Source: Leptodontidium sp. MPI-SDFR-AT-0119 (Eukaryota > Ascomycota > Leotiomycetes > Helotiales > Leptodontidiaceae). From it: 64,000 nt of DNA. The stretch's first letter is position 1. Every line of letters begins with the position of its first letter. The stretch covers positions 868,001 through 932,000 of the forward strand of contig JAHLEZ010000011.1 of the NCBI GenBank assembly GCA_020726505.1. The letters run 5' to 3'. The position numbers were made by a program, and so were the translations under genes. Under the pieces are notes generated by a model. It was not told where the DNA came from, ran no database searches, and worked only from the letters and a program-made list of their open reading frames with translations. This document shows positions 47,150 through 59,670 of this stretch, piece after piece.

Positions 47150-47895
47150 CATGACTCCTCCTTCGTCAGATGGATTGCCTCCCCTCGACCACCACCTCGC
47201 CGTCGACTTCTGTTCTCCATCCGGAGCCTCCATACCATGAAGTCTCGGAACATGTTTATAGCATCAAGAGCATGTCCATTCCTCGGGTTATCCGCACATA
47301 CAAAACCACACCCGAAGTCGACATTAAGTTTAACAATCGTCTTTCTCCCGCAAGACTTGACTACCAGGAATTAATCGGGAACAGTAAATTTCTTCAATAC
47401 CCCAACAGTCTTCACAGCTCCAACACCAATTTTCAGCAGAACTGAAAGGGAATCTAGTTATTCTTTACATGGCCAATTGGACTTATCCACCCCTCTTTTG
47501 AATGGTGTCCTTGACAGGATTCGACAGCATCACGAAATCGCCTTGGCCAACTGAACCAGATAGCCGAATAGAAGAACAAACATGATATTCTGCAAATTGT
47601 TTCAAGGCTAGGCAGGATAGTTCGTTTATCGTCACTTTTTGACACGAGATTATCTCAACGTGGGAGCGAACAAGACAGAAATTGCTGTGTTACTCTGTAC
47701 CATTGAAGAGAGTTGAGGTTTCGAATCTCATGCATTGTTCATTACTCACCAACAGCCAGGCGTCGGGGCCGAAATTTATTCACCAGACGACTCAATTCGA
47801 TGTCTCGCTTAACATCCAGTTTTCAAAACAACAAACAGCGGAGAAATATAGATTTTGGTTGCCAGAGTCTTCGAGTCCTGAAAGACTAAGTTAGA
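47150..47895 (+). pseudogene. Possible gene relic with frame changes and stops
   Basis: Several adjacent stretches read like protein but lie in different frames. They are MTPPSSDGLPPLDHHLAVDF (47150), then YHEVSEHVYSIKSMSIPRVI and NNRLSPARLDYQELIGN (ends 47383), then LHGQLDLSTPLLNGVLDRIR and QHHEIALA. Next come NKHDILQIVSRLGRIVRL and SLFDTRLSQRGSEQDRN, preceded by TAG and followed by TGA. The last is FDVSLNIQFSKQQTAEKYRF (to 47894). I could not find splice sites that join all parts in phase, so decay is more likely than an intact spliced gene. The family is not recognised. An intact gene with introns I missed remains possible. Confidence 0.3.
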
Positions 47896-48449
47896 GAACC
47901 ACACCGACATGTCAAATCTGTCACAACTTACCCTCTACTTTCCTTCAAGCTTTCTTCAACGGACAGTCACCTAGTGAAAATTGTCAACTCAAGCACAAAG
48001 TTCGAATACAATCAATCAACCCATCCCCCAAAATCCCCAACAACAACAAACAAGGATATCAGAAAACATCCAAAGTACATCCGTCTATCTGTATGTTGTC
48101 ATACCAATTGATAACCACCCAACCCTTCCGAAATCAACTATCCAGCCGATCCCGAAGTCCCAATCTCCGGCGCCCCACGGGTAAGAGATGGATAAGAACT
48201 TAAGAAGAGGCACCAACCCCGCTTTTCAACCTTCGAAGCCAAGATTGTCAAATTGTATACAGGAGTGGGGGATCTTTCGATTAACGAGTTGCGCATCTCC
48301 TCTCAACTTTCTATAAGTATGATGAGAACATCCTTTCTAGCCTCAATCTTGGGATAACACGTTGCTGAGAAGTTGTTTTTTCTTCTTCTGCAGACAAATT
48401 GTATTGCTTGATTTATTTATTCACTGGAACCTAGAGACTGTATTTCAAG

Positions 48450-49642
48450 ATGGTGAAAATATCAAGTAATTGCGTACTGGCATTTGAACTTCTGCATACT
48501 GTTGTTTCGGGAGTAAGTGCATCTGCATCTGGAAATCAGTATTCTCAAAATAACAAGCCATGGATCCCGTAAGTCACCCACCCTATCATCCATTCACTCT
48601 CCAATCCAGCAAAACCAACCCGTACTCCAACGTACCTACAAAAAAAAAAAAAAAACCCAACCATGTAGCTTCGATACATCCACTGACTTTCAATCCAGAA
48701 CCCCACCCTCCCTAACATACACAAATCTCACCAGCAAACTGGACGAGATCCTTTCAAGAGGGTACCTCAAAGTCGGCACCACAGGGGACTACAAACCCTT
48801 CTCCTACCTCGTAACCAACACCTCCCTCTTACCCACCACAAACTCCTCCACCAAGATAAACACAACCTACATCGGCGCCGACATAGCCGCTGCCCAATCT
48901 CTCTCCAACGCCCTCGCCCTCCCCTCACCCGTCCAATTCATCCCCACCGCATGGGCAAACCTCACCACCGACCTCTCCGCCAACAAATTCGACATAGCCA
49001 TGGGCGGGATCAGCCTAACCCTCGCCCGATCCCGCTCAGCATTCTTCTCCACGGCAATCCAACGCGTCGGGAAAACAGGCTGCATCAGATGTTCCGATGC
49101 GAGCAAATTCACCAGCCTATCCAGCATCGACCAGCCGGGCGTGCGCGTCGTCGTCAACCCCGGGGGGAGTAATCAAGCGTTCGACATCGCGAACTTGAAA
49201 GCCGCGACGATCGTGCTGGTGAAGGATAATAATGCCGTGTATCAGGCCGTGTTGGATGGTACGGGGGATGCGATGATCTCGGATCTGATTGAGGTCGAGT
49301 TGCAGGTTAAGTTGCATCCTGGGGAGTTGTGTGTTGTGAACCCGGGGGACCCGTGGAATTTCGAGGAGTTGGCGTATATGATGGGGAGGGATGTGGTGTG
49401 GAAGAATTTCGTGGATGCGTGGGTGCGTGTTATGTTGGGTGGTGGTGCTTGGAATCAGACGTTGACGACTTGGTACGTGTTCCCCCCCCCCCCTCTTTCG
49501 TCTCTTTTCCGCTCTGAATCCCATCCTCCTTGATTAGAGATGGGGAAATGGACCTGTTGTCGTGGTCCATAATCCTGAAATATTCGTGGAAGGATGTGCT
49601 AATGTTGTGATAAGGATGGACTATCGATGGCCAAGCGTGTGA
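48450..49642 (+). CDS. Secreted bacterial-type solute-binding family 3 protein, cyclohexadienyl dehydratase (PheC)-like
   Basis: Exons 48450-48568, 48669-49472 and 49615-49642 give 316 residues. The first exon, MVKISSNCVLAFELLHTVVS, acts as a signal peptide. Exon 2 holds the whole binding domain: LDEILSRGYLKVGTTGDYKP, FSYLVTNTS, IGADIAAAQSLSNALALPS, NLTTDLSANKFDIAMGGISL and TLARSRSAFFST. It continues GVRVVVNPGGSNQAFDIANL and LKAATIVLVKDNNAVYQAVL, then DAMISDLIEVELQVKLHPGE. The last exon adds only MDYRWPSV. The GTTGDYKPF and NPGGSN motifs are shared with periplasmic PheC dehydratases and amino-acid-binding proteins of bacteria. PheC makes phenylpyruvate or phenylalanine from prephenate or arogenate. 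Whether this protein is an enzyme or a binder is open. The fungal introns and N-glycosylation sites show an established eukaryotic gene. It probably came by transfer from bacteria. Confidence 0.8.
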
Positions 49643-50678
49643 GTAGCGAGTTGGCCATTTGCGGGAGGGGATATATATGTATATATACTGAGTTTACTTT
49701 GAATGATAATCTATGATCCAAGAATGATAAGACTCGCTTCAGAGAACCAGAAGTGAAAATAGACGTAGACGGAAACCCTGAAAGAGCAGTGACTCAGATC
49801 TCATCTCTTTCACCACGAGCATTTCTACAACCTCTTTCATGAATAGGTTCAATTAGAAAATTTTCTTACTCTTTGGGAATTTACAGATCTCGTTGTTACC
49901 CGAAATTCTTTCTTAACATGGCCCGGAGTATCATCAGCCGACCGTAAAACTTCGTGTTTTAAACATCGAGATACAGACTTTCCTGCCATTGTCAAAAAAA
50001 ATTCATAAGCATACCGGTGGTCTTTCCATTCCGATGTTTAAGCACCTCCATGGCTCGGTTTTATGTCATGATCGAAGGCTTATCGAGGTGAAATCAAGTG
50101 ACTAGCACAGATAGGTCAGGCAGTAATACACACCGACTAATATCGCATAGTAGTAAACATCTAGCATTCCTCATGTCTACTCTCCTCTATTTACACCTCC
50201 CGCCAACATTATATACATTAGATTTATGGTACTGGTAGTATATCAGTCCCTCTCAATACCCAGGATTTTCGGGAGGGATCCAATGCTAGAGAGGGAATCC
50301 CAAATGTCCAATGCCTGCTGCTTCCTTTGCATGGAAGCCGACAATGAGAAAGAAAATTAGAAAGCAATAGAAATATGTAGTGAGTTTGAACAAATTGTTC
50401 TTTCTGCAAGCGATGCTCTGCACGCGTACATGCAGACTGGATGCAATGATGTGAAGAAAAGGGTATAAAGACGAATCCGTGCCAGGTATCCGTGTAAATG
50501 CAAGAAAAAAAGCAAAACGCAAATGCCAAAAACGATGTGCGCAAAAACAAAACACAAAAGTGAGGAAAGATCTTCATCTCGTCTCGGTCGGGGTCGCTGC
50601 TGAGTAGAAGGTGTAGCCCCTTCTTGATGTTTCGTAGATGTCAAATATCCTCGTTCCCGTAGCCATGCATGCCCAAAT
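49643..50678. other. Convergent 3' region, 1 kb, no gene seen
   Basis: It lies between the PheC-like gene (+) and the LIM gene (minus). The open frames are Phe/Cys/Ser-rich translations of A/T-rich DNA and are not credible. Confidence 0.4.
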
Positions 50679-52885
50679 TTACATCATCATCAGTCGCGTT
50701 GTTCTTCGTTCCATCCGGTTACTTCCCCCGCCTCCTCCGCCAGGTCCTAGGAACCTTGGTTGCGACTGGGCTCTACGGAATGCGTCTCGTTCACAGTACA
50801 CGCGGCCATTCATCTCGAAGTAGTCGTGGCGAAGGTTTCGCTTGCAGTCTGCACAGGTCAGGCAACCAGGGTGAAATTTCTCCTTGCGCTCGCTTTCGAG
50901 GTATTGGCCTTCAATGCCTCTGTCGCAGGTTGTACAGACGCTGCCATTAAGTTTGTGATAGTGGCGTTCGCAGTACGGTGAGTCGTCCATCACGTAGAAA
51001 GTAGCTGTTTGGAAAGGCTCTGCGCAAGTCTTGCAGACGAAGCAGTGCTTATGATATCGTCCCGTGAGGCGTCCATCAGCAGAAGACACCGATTTTCCCT
51101 TGATGGGTTCCCCGCAACCTTTGCAGTTCCCTTTTGAAGTTGTTGGGCGACTGCCAGTATTAGGACGATTCGCTGTCGCTGGCCGATTTCCTGTTGATGG
51201 CCGCTGAAGCGGGGGTTGTTGACGTTCGCTTCGGAGTGGGGAGAGAGAACGACTTTGATTTGGTGGAGCTGGAGATAGCCTACCAAACTGAATTGCAGGA
51301 TCCATCGGCGACTCGGGAGATTGCATCGAGGGCGCGAGACCTTGAGGTTGCTGTAGCCTGGGGTACTGATTCCTACTTCTTGGAGGTGATGAGCTTGAAG
51401 ACATCTTTCTCGGTTCCAATCCTGCCATAGACGACTCTAAATCAGCCATCAATGTATCCACCTTAGCGGCATCAGATGGTTGTCGACGTGATCGAGGTGG
51501 ACTCGACCGAGAGCTGGCTTTGCTCTGGTCACTATACCCCGAAGCATTCGAGGATGATGATTCTGTTGGAGTATGATATGGGTTCCCAATCCCAAATTCT
51601 GCAGCTAGGTTGAGATTGCTTGGTACTGGTGGTGCATCGCCCAGTCTCGCATCCACTCGGGGTCGTATTAAGCTCACCCCTCGTGGAGGTGGAGCTCTTG
51701 TGAGATCTGGGCCAGACATGGAAGGTTTCCTCCTATTCCTTGCTGGTGATACTGATCGATCGCCTTCCGGGCTCGTTCTCGAGCTTGCATCATTCGACGG
51801 TCTACGCATGCGTGGCTCTGACGGCCTCCTGAAGAAGGGTTCTTGACTTTCATTCTGCAAGGGAAATGTTTGGGATCTGTTCTCCTGCGTCAGAGGTTCT
51901 CGTTGAGCGTCATCCCCTGATGGTGGTCCAAATCCTCCATAACCTTGTTTCCTGGGGAGTCTAGGGGCCATGATTCCAGATTTTGACCCGTTCGAACTAT
52001 TTGTCGATGTCCGAGAGTGGCCTGGTGGTCCAGCCGTCGATGGTCGTATTATACTTCCTCCAATTTCAGCTGTAGCAGAAGACATTGTCGCATCTGCCAG
52101 ACTTCCACCAGTTCCATTCCGGCGATGGCCTGGCCCAGCTGGAGGACCACTTGCCTTCCTTCTTCCATCAAAAGGACCAGGAGCAATAGTGTTCATCCTC
52201 TGCAATATTCCACCACTTGTTGCCGTCCTTGGACTAACGGGTGCATACATCGAATCTGGTTCCGCATATGTATTTCCCAAATCTCCGTAACCACCCCCCT
52301 TTTTAGCTTTTTGTGATCCAACCTTCGTGCCCGGGAATAGAGGAAATGCGCTATCGAGATTTGACGAAAGGAGTTCGGGTGATGGTGGTGGTCGCTGTAC
52401 TGGAGCAGTTGCGCTTCGTAACGGTCTCAGGAAGGGTGATCTTTGCCCGTCACTCATTGGCGACACACTTCGAGATGGCGAGGCGCTGACCGGCGTTAAT
52501 TCGTCTTGTGGAAAGTATGGACGGTCTGCAATATTAGTATAGTGCTCGCTTTAGCAAGAAATGAAACCTACTCGCAGCACCAGTATCAACTCTTGGAGGC
52601 GGTGCTCGCCCTGGCTTCAAATGACTCGGACCATTTGTTGCATTTTGCTTATATGGCATTCTATCAAAGTTGCCGTAGCTATCCGGCGGAGGAGTCGCTG
52701 CGTATATTAGCCACGGATCCATTTGATACCGGCACAGCGTCAAACTCACGTTCACCAGCCGTCGATGGTGTTGCTACAGGCGCGCCACACACATGATCTC
52801 CCATATGGGAGATCTCGATATCCTGCGCGCACATAGAACATTTTATGGTCGGTAGAAAGCTCGAAGCTCTCTCGCTGTACGCCAT
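50679..52885 (-). CDS. LIM-domain protein, paxillin-like (Pxl1 type)
   Basis: Exons 52885-52750, 52697-52572 and 52525-50679 give about 702 residues. A short N-terminal zinc-like motif, IKCSMCAQDIEISHMGDHVC, precedes about 450 residues of Pro/Ser/Arg-rich disordered sequence with many SP sites (SRSSPPRSRRQPS). One short motif, VDTLMADLESSMAGLEP, resembles a paxillin LD motif (LxxLLxxL-like). Two LIM fingers end the protein: CKGCGEPIKGKSVS...CFVCKTCAEPF, then CTTCDRGIEGQYLE...CLTCADCKRNL...CERDAF. Fungal relatives sit at the division site or cell tips and help actomyosin ring assembly and Rho signalling. The second intron uses donor GTAGGT (phase 1), which alone keeps ANRPYFPQDELTPVS in frame. 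Confidence 0.8.
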
Positions 52886-54187
52886 CCTTCGTGGTCCTTT
52901 CTGCCTCCAGCCTTACTTGCAAAGGTTCGCTGTCGTTATGAATACATGAGCAGCCGTCAGCTTTGTATGCGGCGGTGAAAGTATGCTTGCGAAGAGTTGC
53001 GATCCAAGGTTGTTGGTGAGTTTGTTTCTTGTTTCCAGGTAACTCTAAGATCCTCCAAACAAGACGATGTCATAGAACTCAATTCTAGAAGATGTGCTCC
53101 GGGTTTGGAGGTAGTAGATCTAGTCGCGAGGAGGGTTCGTCCTGGTTCGTCTTACTGGAGAGGGGGGATGACTGGCTGTCGGAGAAAAAGGCAGTTCGAG
53201 CAGATGGATGGTTTTATTGCGATACACGATGGTTGATCCCAAGGCCAGCTGGAACGGTAGAGACTGTGAGCAAACAATGGCCGATTCAAACAAAGCTTGC
53301 CAGAGGGTTTTGTGTGGGCGGGTTTGGATTTGGATGTTAGAGAATGGTCTCCGGTCCTCGAGGGTGGTTGCAGTTGGGTTGTAGAGGAAAGGAGGAACCC
53401 TGTCTGGTGCTGGCTGCACTGTGGTCGCCTGTGCCTGTGAGGCGACCCCTGTACCTGCAATCACTAATATGCGAGGGATTATGCCTGCGACCATGCTCAG
53501 GGTGTGGCCCATTCGCGCCAGGGGCCGTGATAGGCCGGCGATGGGCATGGATTGGCATACTTTCCAGGTACCTCCGTATGTAGGCTTGGGCATAGAGCTG
53601 GAGATGGAGATGGAGCTGTTAGGGTTGATAACGAAAATGAAATGTATGCGATGCAATGCAATGCAGTCCTCATATGAAGCCCATCGCGAGTCTTGTCTTG
53701 CCTAGAACCGAGGGAGGCTTTTGTTGACTTGGTACCGTAACACTACTTCACCGTTGGAATCGAGATTCAAGAGCCCACAGACATCCACATTACACCGCAT
53801 GGGGAACATTGAAAAAAGGACCCATGTCACAACAGAACATCCCTTTGGGACATCTGCGTTGCTCGTGCCCGAAAGAGGACTAGACCTCGGGCCTGTACTG
53901 GTACGAGTTGAGTTTAGAGTGGAGTTGTGAAGCGGATGCATATCTATCACGGAGACACCGCCAGACGGCCAGCGCTCACAAATGCTGAGGTGTTCTTACA
54001 TGCAGCAAGCAAGCAAGCCTGGAAAGAGGGGACTGAATCAGAATATATCGAGAATGGCACAATGTCTCACTCCTTGCAGTTCAGTTCAGTTCAAGCCGCT
54101 AATAGCGCCAACATGGCTGAGACAGCAAAGAAAGCGAATCTGCTCCCGTTGAACTGCACACTTTCGTCAAGTCTACAGAGAACAGAA

Positions 54188-54218
<31 letters not shown>

Positions 54219-57200
54219 CTACAGATATTGTTGTTCGTACAGCCAAATTAAATCTGATTACTGAGGCCGCGTGAGTCGTATTTACATCGGTATTGGCGTG
54301 ATTCGCGCATCAACAGCCGTAGTTGTAGTAGTGACAGACAGACAGGCTCGGCGGGAACCATTTCTGAACCGAAATCCCCTGTTATGCCGTACTTTGCCCT
54401 GACGAGGGACTTGAAGTTCTTCCCCCTAAAATTAAGCTGCGGCCTCTACGGCCAATAATGGCGTCAGCCTCGTCTCGATTCAACCTGATTCGACGCCGAC
54501 AAACAATCTCCCGCTGATCTTCGAATAGCATCCCAAAAAAGAAGCTGCTTCATCTCTGTAAAGAACCTTCCATGTCTAGTAGTCAAGTCCAAGTCAAATC
54601 AAGTCAAGTCACGGGCAGTTCATCGGCAGTTATTCAACTCCCTCCCGTAGGAAAAATAAGAACATCGTGGCATCGCGACGATCTCTCCAAGATTAGCTTC
54701 TTCAAGAGAGATTTGTTTCATAAAACATCCAGAATTCTGACGACAGCCTGTGAGATCCATGCCTTGCAGCGTTCCCCAGACTGGACCCGACGGCTTGCTT
54801 GCTTGCCTGCTTCCTCCATCGATGATCGATCCCCCCCCAAGACCATGTCATGTCTGTCTCAATTCCCCACCAACTGGCTGACTGGCATTGAAGCGATGGA
54901 AGGAAGGAATCGAAGCGCTCGCTCGCTCGCTCGCTCACGATCCGGCCTTCTGGTCGCCGCCCTCAGGCGCCGTGCCACATGAGGCATCAAACGTTTTGCT
55001 TTTCTCACTCGACCCTTGCTCCTAGTCAGCAGCAGCACCCTCAGATCAGAAGAATGTCAGAAAGATGACTTGCATCGCGCCTGGACGTCGTTCGTTCATC
55101 AAACAAAGTACTCAGGTTTACCAATGAGAGGACTCCTCGCAAGCAAGCTCCGTGTGTTTCTGCAAGGCTCTTGCTCTCGCTCAACTTCTCAAGCCACGGA
55201 TGTCAGGAAGGGTTTCTACCGACCGGATGAGAATGAGAGATGAGCGAGATCGTGCGACTACAGTAATAATCTCTAGGATGGCTATTTAAGGACTTGAGAG
55301 ATTTCTGGAATTGTCTTTATCTCACACTTGATGCTTTGAAGTCGCTCATAGGCAAGAAAGGAAAATATCGGTATCTCACAAGGTGCCTTTTTTCATCTTG
55401 GGAGGCTGAGATGCCGCTGTCATTGGCGACAAACTTTCTCCCGTAAGATTGGGACTTGTGTCTTGGGACCAGTCATGATCTCGGGATCTGACAAGACATC
55501 TCTGCTTGCTTGTCAGCCTGGTCGTCATGGTGAAACAATCAATTGCTTCTAGACCAAGCAATTGTTTTTCGATTTCGATACTGATAATAAACGCAGATAA
55601 GTACATTCGCAAGCAGGCGAATGGCACGGTAGTAAGAGGTTTGTAACTCGCTTTACACATGGTGTTGACAACCTATCGCATGGGCCAAGTATGAGGTGTG
55701 GATATCGGCGAGTCTGCAGCATGGAAGCGAGTGAGGGAGTACTCCTCCTAGCTTACCTACCATTCATGGCACGAACTTGGGGCACGGAGATTTGAATAAT
55801 TCGGAACATCTGGATAAATGCTGGATGCAACGCTGGAAAGCCTCCATACTTGAGTGTTTTAATGCTTGAGTGGTAATCAAGACGGAATTGTGTTCTATTT
55901 CATGCCTTTAAGAACCGACGCCTACTTTGATGTACCGTAACTAAGGTCCTGGAGACTGGAGTACCGAGAACCTTGTTTGAGCAACAGAGGAAATGCCGGT
56001 ACGAGTGAGTGAGTGTACAAACCCGAACGGGCTGGCTCCAAAATCGCTCGCGAACTCGCATGTGTCTGCTTGAACTTGCGGTGAGGTTTCTAGACCAAGT
56101 CCAGCCAAGGGTATATCCTCGACGAGTTCGGCGCTCTCCTACAGGACGCTACGGAAGAAGTCGTTGATGAGGATTGACCGCCATTTCATTATTGTTCAAG
56201 ATTACGACACTTGATAGGTTGTTATCCTTTATTTACATAAGGAGAGAAATACCTAGGTAATATCTAGTGAGAGTACAGAAATGAGGGGTTGAAGGAGGAG
56301 ATAAGGAGGTTATAGTGTTGTGTTGATAGTGTTGTGTTGATAATTAACCACCACTGAAAGGAGAAGGACGGTTGGAATAAACGTTTCCCAGGAGAAAGAC
56401 GAGGTCTGGAGGAACATCCGAATAGAGGTCAATTCACACAGATGCTGGCAAGAGGCGCGCAAATCATCTGTGCAGAGTTCTGTCCACTTGAAAAGATCCC
56501 CGTGTCTAGAAGAGTGACTTCAAGAGAACTAACTGTAGAAAGAAAAGGTTCACCATTGTCTGGACGCCGTCCCCTTCCTTCCTTGGCTGAACACGGGGAT
56601 AGAAGACAAGCCATTCCGTTTCAATACATAAATCTCCACAAAGCTCTCCAACTTCACCACTATCTTCAACACTAGCTTCACGTCCGAGGTCCACATGCTG
56701 TGCTCTGAGAGGTGCGCCGGGGTCGTTCGGGTGCGACAGCGCACAACAGCCAGGTGCATGTCCCTCACTAAGCCTCTTTCAGCACGCTGCATTGTACTGT
56801 GCTGCACGGCTGGGCGGCCTTATCGCGCTGTGCATTCAGGCCAGGCACAACTTCTGCCCCTCCATGGCGATTAGCAGGGCTTAGTGGGGCAGTGATGGCG
56901 TGTGGTGGATTGGGTGGTGCGTGGGTAGGTAATCGTGCCGAGCCTTTCGTCCCAACTTTCTACCTCACCTCATTTATATATCTGCCTGCCTGCCCCCCAA
57001 TCTGTTTTTTTGACCTTTCAACCACCACCCGAACAGAATATCAACCTTTGACATCCAAATCCAAACTTCAACCCAACTAAACCAACCCAAACCATACCGA
57101 TTACACTTACGAGTGTAATCACCACAACCGTCAAGACGTTTTCCAATCTTCTTCCAAGGTCTGTTTACTTTCTGTGCAAATGCGGATGCGTGTGGAACCA

Positions 57201-57516
57201 GTTCACCTCGTCGCCCCTTCCTCTTTCTGCCTCATATCTTATTCTTTGAAGCATTCACTAATCGGTACCTTCCAGCTGTCATAACGAATTCCCGTCTTCT
57301 CGCTCCGCACCTGCCGCAGGAGCGTCGGACGTCGCTTTCACCAGATAAATACCCTTCCTGACTTCAATCTCCAAACTTCTTCTCCCAAAAACATCAACAA
57401 ACAACTCTTCCAAACTCGCTCTCCTACCAACAACCGCATCCATATCATACTTCTTTGCAATCCAATCCACACACCTGCACACTCTCCCAATCACTCAAAA
57501 AATATCTTTCGAAATC
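52886..57516. promoter_or_regulatory. 4.6-kb divergent gap between the LIM gene and INO1
   Basis: No open frame looks like protein, and I see no tRNA or transposon ends. It contains short tandem repeats: AAGTC units near 54583-54611, a GT run at 54191-54218, GCTC units near 54919-54938, and a duplicated TAGTGTTGTGTTGA unit near 56310-56342. A pyrimidine-rich leader precedes INO1 (about 57330-57510). Long upstream regions are typical of regulated genes, but no specific operator was identified. Confidence 0.45.
54191..54218. repeat. GT dinucleotide microsatellite
   Basis: Fourteen uninterrupted GT units lie in the gap between the LIM gene and INO1. Confidence 0.9.
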
Positions 57517-59271
57517 ATGGCTCCTCACGCTGACGATACATCTGCCTGCAACAACGGCTCCTGCCCAGCAACTGCTTCTGCCAACAAGGAGCTCTTCACG
57601 GTCAACTCACCCAATGTCGTCTACACCGACAATGAGATCCGTTCCAAGTACTCCTACCGCACCACTCTGATCACTGAGTCTGCCGATGGCAAGTTCGTGG
57701 CTACTCCCAAAGAGACTGTCTATGACTTCAAAGTTGACCGCAAGGTTCCCAAGACCGGTATGATGCTTGTCGGCTGGGGTGGCAACAACGGCACCACAGT
57801 CACTGCTGGTATCATTGCTAACCGCCGTGGTATCTCATGGGACACTCGTGAGGGTTCTCGTGATGCTAACTACTATGGCTCCCTCGTCATGGGTTCCACT
57901 GTCAAGCTTGGTACCAACGCTCAAACTTCCAAGGATGTCAACATTCCCTTCCAGAATGTCCTCCCCATGGTTCACCCCAATGACCTCGTCATCGGTGGTT
58001 GGGACATCAGCGGTATGAACTTGGCTCAGGCCATGGATCGTGCTGCAGTCCTTGAGCCAACCTTGAAGGCCCAGGTCAAGAAGGAGATGGCTGAGATGAC
58101 CCCTCTTCCCAGCATCTACTACCCTGACTTCATTGCTGCCAACCAAGAGGACCGTGCCGACAACATTCTCCCAGGTAGCAAGGCTTCCCTTGAGCACCTT
58201 GAGAAAATCCGCAAGGACATTCGGTATGTACACCCTCACTTTCCAGTTGCCCTGATATCCCCTCACCTTCAATGATCAATCTGCCTCGAACATCTGCTAA
58301 CTTTTCAAAAGTGACTTCAAGGCCAACAATGGACTCGACAAGGTCATCGTTCAATGGACTGCCAACACCGAGCGCTTTGCTGAGTTGATCACTGGTGTCA
58401 ATGATACTGCCGACAACCTCATGAAGGCCATTGAGAACGGACACGAGGAGGTTGCCCCATCCACTGTCTTCGCTGTTGCCTGTATCCTCGAGGGTACTCC
58501 ATTCATCAACGGCTCCCCACAAAACACATTCGTCCCAGGTTGCATTGAGCTCGCTGAGCGCCACAACGCCTTCATTGGTGGTGATGACTTCAAGTCTGGC
58601 CAAACTAAGATGAAGTCTGCCTTGGTCGACTTCTTGATCAGCGCTGGTATCAAGCTCACTTCCATTGCCAGCTACAACCACCTTGGGAACAACGATGGCA
58701 AGAACCTCAGTTCCCAGAAGCAATTCCGCTCCAAGGAGATCTCCAAGTCCAATGTCGTCGATGACATGGTTGAGGCCAACTCTGTTCTCTACAAGCCAGG
58801 CGAGCACCCAGATCACACCGTCGTCATCAAGTACATGCCAGCTGTTGGTGACAACAAGCGTGCCTTGGATGAGTACTATGCTGAGATCTTCATGGGCGGT
58901 CACCAAACCATCTCGTACGTTCCTTCCCTCTCCGATACACCTCACCTGCTAACAAGTACAGTCTCTTCAATGTCTGCGAGGACTCTCTTCTTGCTTCCCC
59001 ATTGATCATTGATTTGGTCGTCATTGCCGAGATGTTCACTCGCATCCAATGGAAGGCTGCCTCCACCGACGGTGCCACCACTAAGGAGTTCAAGAACTTC
59101 CACAGTGTCCTCAGCGTCTTGAGCTTCATGCTTAAGGCTCCATTGACTCCACCAGGAACTCCAGTCATCAACGCTCTTGCTAAGCAGCGCAGTGCCTTGG
59201 TCAACATCTTCCGTGCTTGTGTTGGTCTCGAGCCTGAGAACGATATGACTCTTGAGCACAAGTTGTTTTAG
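57517..59271 (+). CDS. INO1: Inositol-3-phosphate synthase
   Basis: Exons 57517-58223, 58312-58914 and 58962-59271 give 539 residues, the normal length. It starts [20 protein letters not shown]. The NAD-binding loop is [20 protein letters not shown] (about residue 87). Catalytic and dimer segments include [60 protein letters not shown] and [14 protein letters not shown]. The C-terminus [20 protein letters not shown] is conserved. The enzyme turns glucose-6-phosphate into inositol-3-phosphate, the first step of inositol and phosphoinositide synthesis in the cytosol. Codon use is strongly biased to C-ending codons, which suggests high expression. In yeasts the gene is repressed by inositol; I did not identify the E-box-like element here. 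Confidence 0.95.
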
Positions 59272-59670
59272 ACTCTGAGCTTGTTTGGAGCTGGTTCTTG
59301 CTGGGGTCTGTTCTCTCCTTGGTTTGTCTTCATGGGTCGCGCGGTGCGTTAATGGGGGTTGATGGGAACTGCTAGGTTCGTGGGTGCGTTGCTTTCTCGA
59401 TGCGTTCTACCCCACGGCGATAAGTGCCATGCATTCGTTCATTAGACACATAAAATAAATGAAGCACAATTGTTCTTCACAATCTATTAGTTCAATCCGT
59501 TCATGTGATGTTCTTGAAGTTTTGCTGCCTTTGCCTTTATATTGGCGGTGGGCTGGGTCCAAGCGAGTGCCAATCCACTTGACTTTCTACCCTTTGCAAA
59601 CCACACTTCTCAATACATCACAGCACCTTTCCAAGCTTCCAGCCGTCATCCGCAGTCCCACACATTCAGA
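59272..59670. other. INO1 3' end and promoter of the OB-fold gene
   Basis: The 399 bases separate two genes on the same strand. No coding sequence was recognised. Confidence 0.4.

Noticed and set aside
49117..49524. Minus-strand His/Arg/Ile-rich frame within the PheC-like gene
   Set aside because: Antisense to the binding domain, low complexity, no start context.
53120..53656. Minus-strand frame of 178 codons upstream of the LIM gene
   Set aside because: No domain, no supporting splice structure, and Ser/Pro/Thr composition of non-coding DNA; more likely part of the LIM gene leader.
58130..58945. Minus-strand open frame of 271 codons within INO1
   Set aside because: It is an antisense shadow caused by the strong codon bias of INO1.
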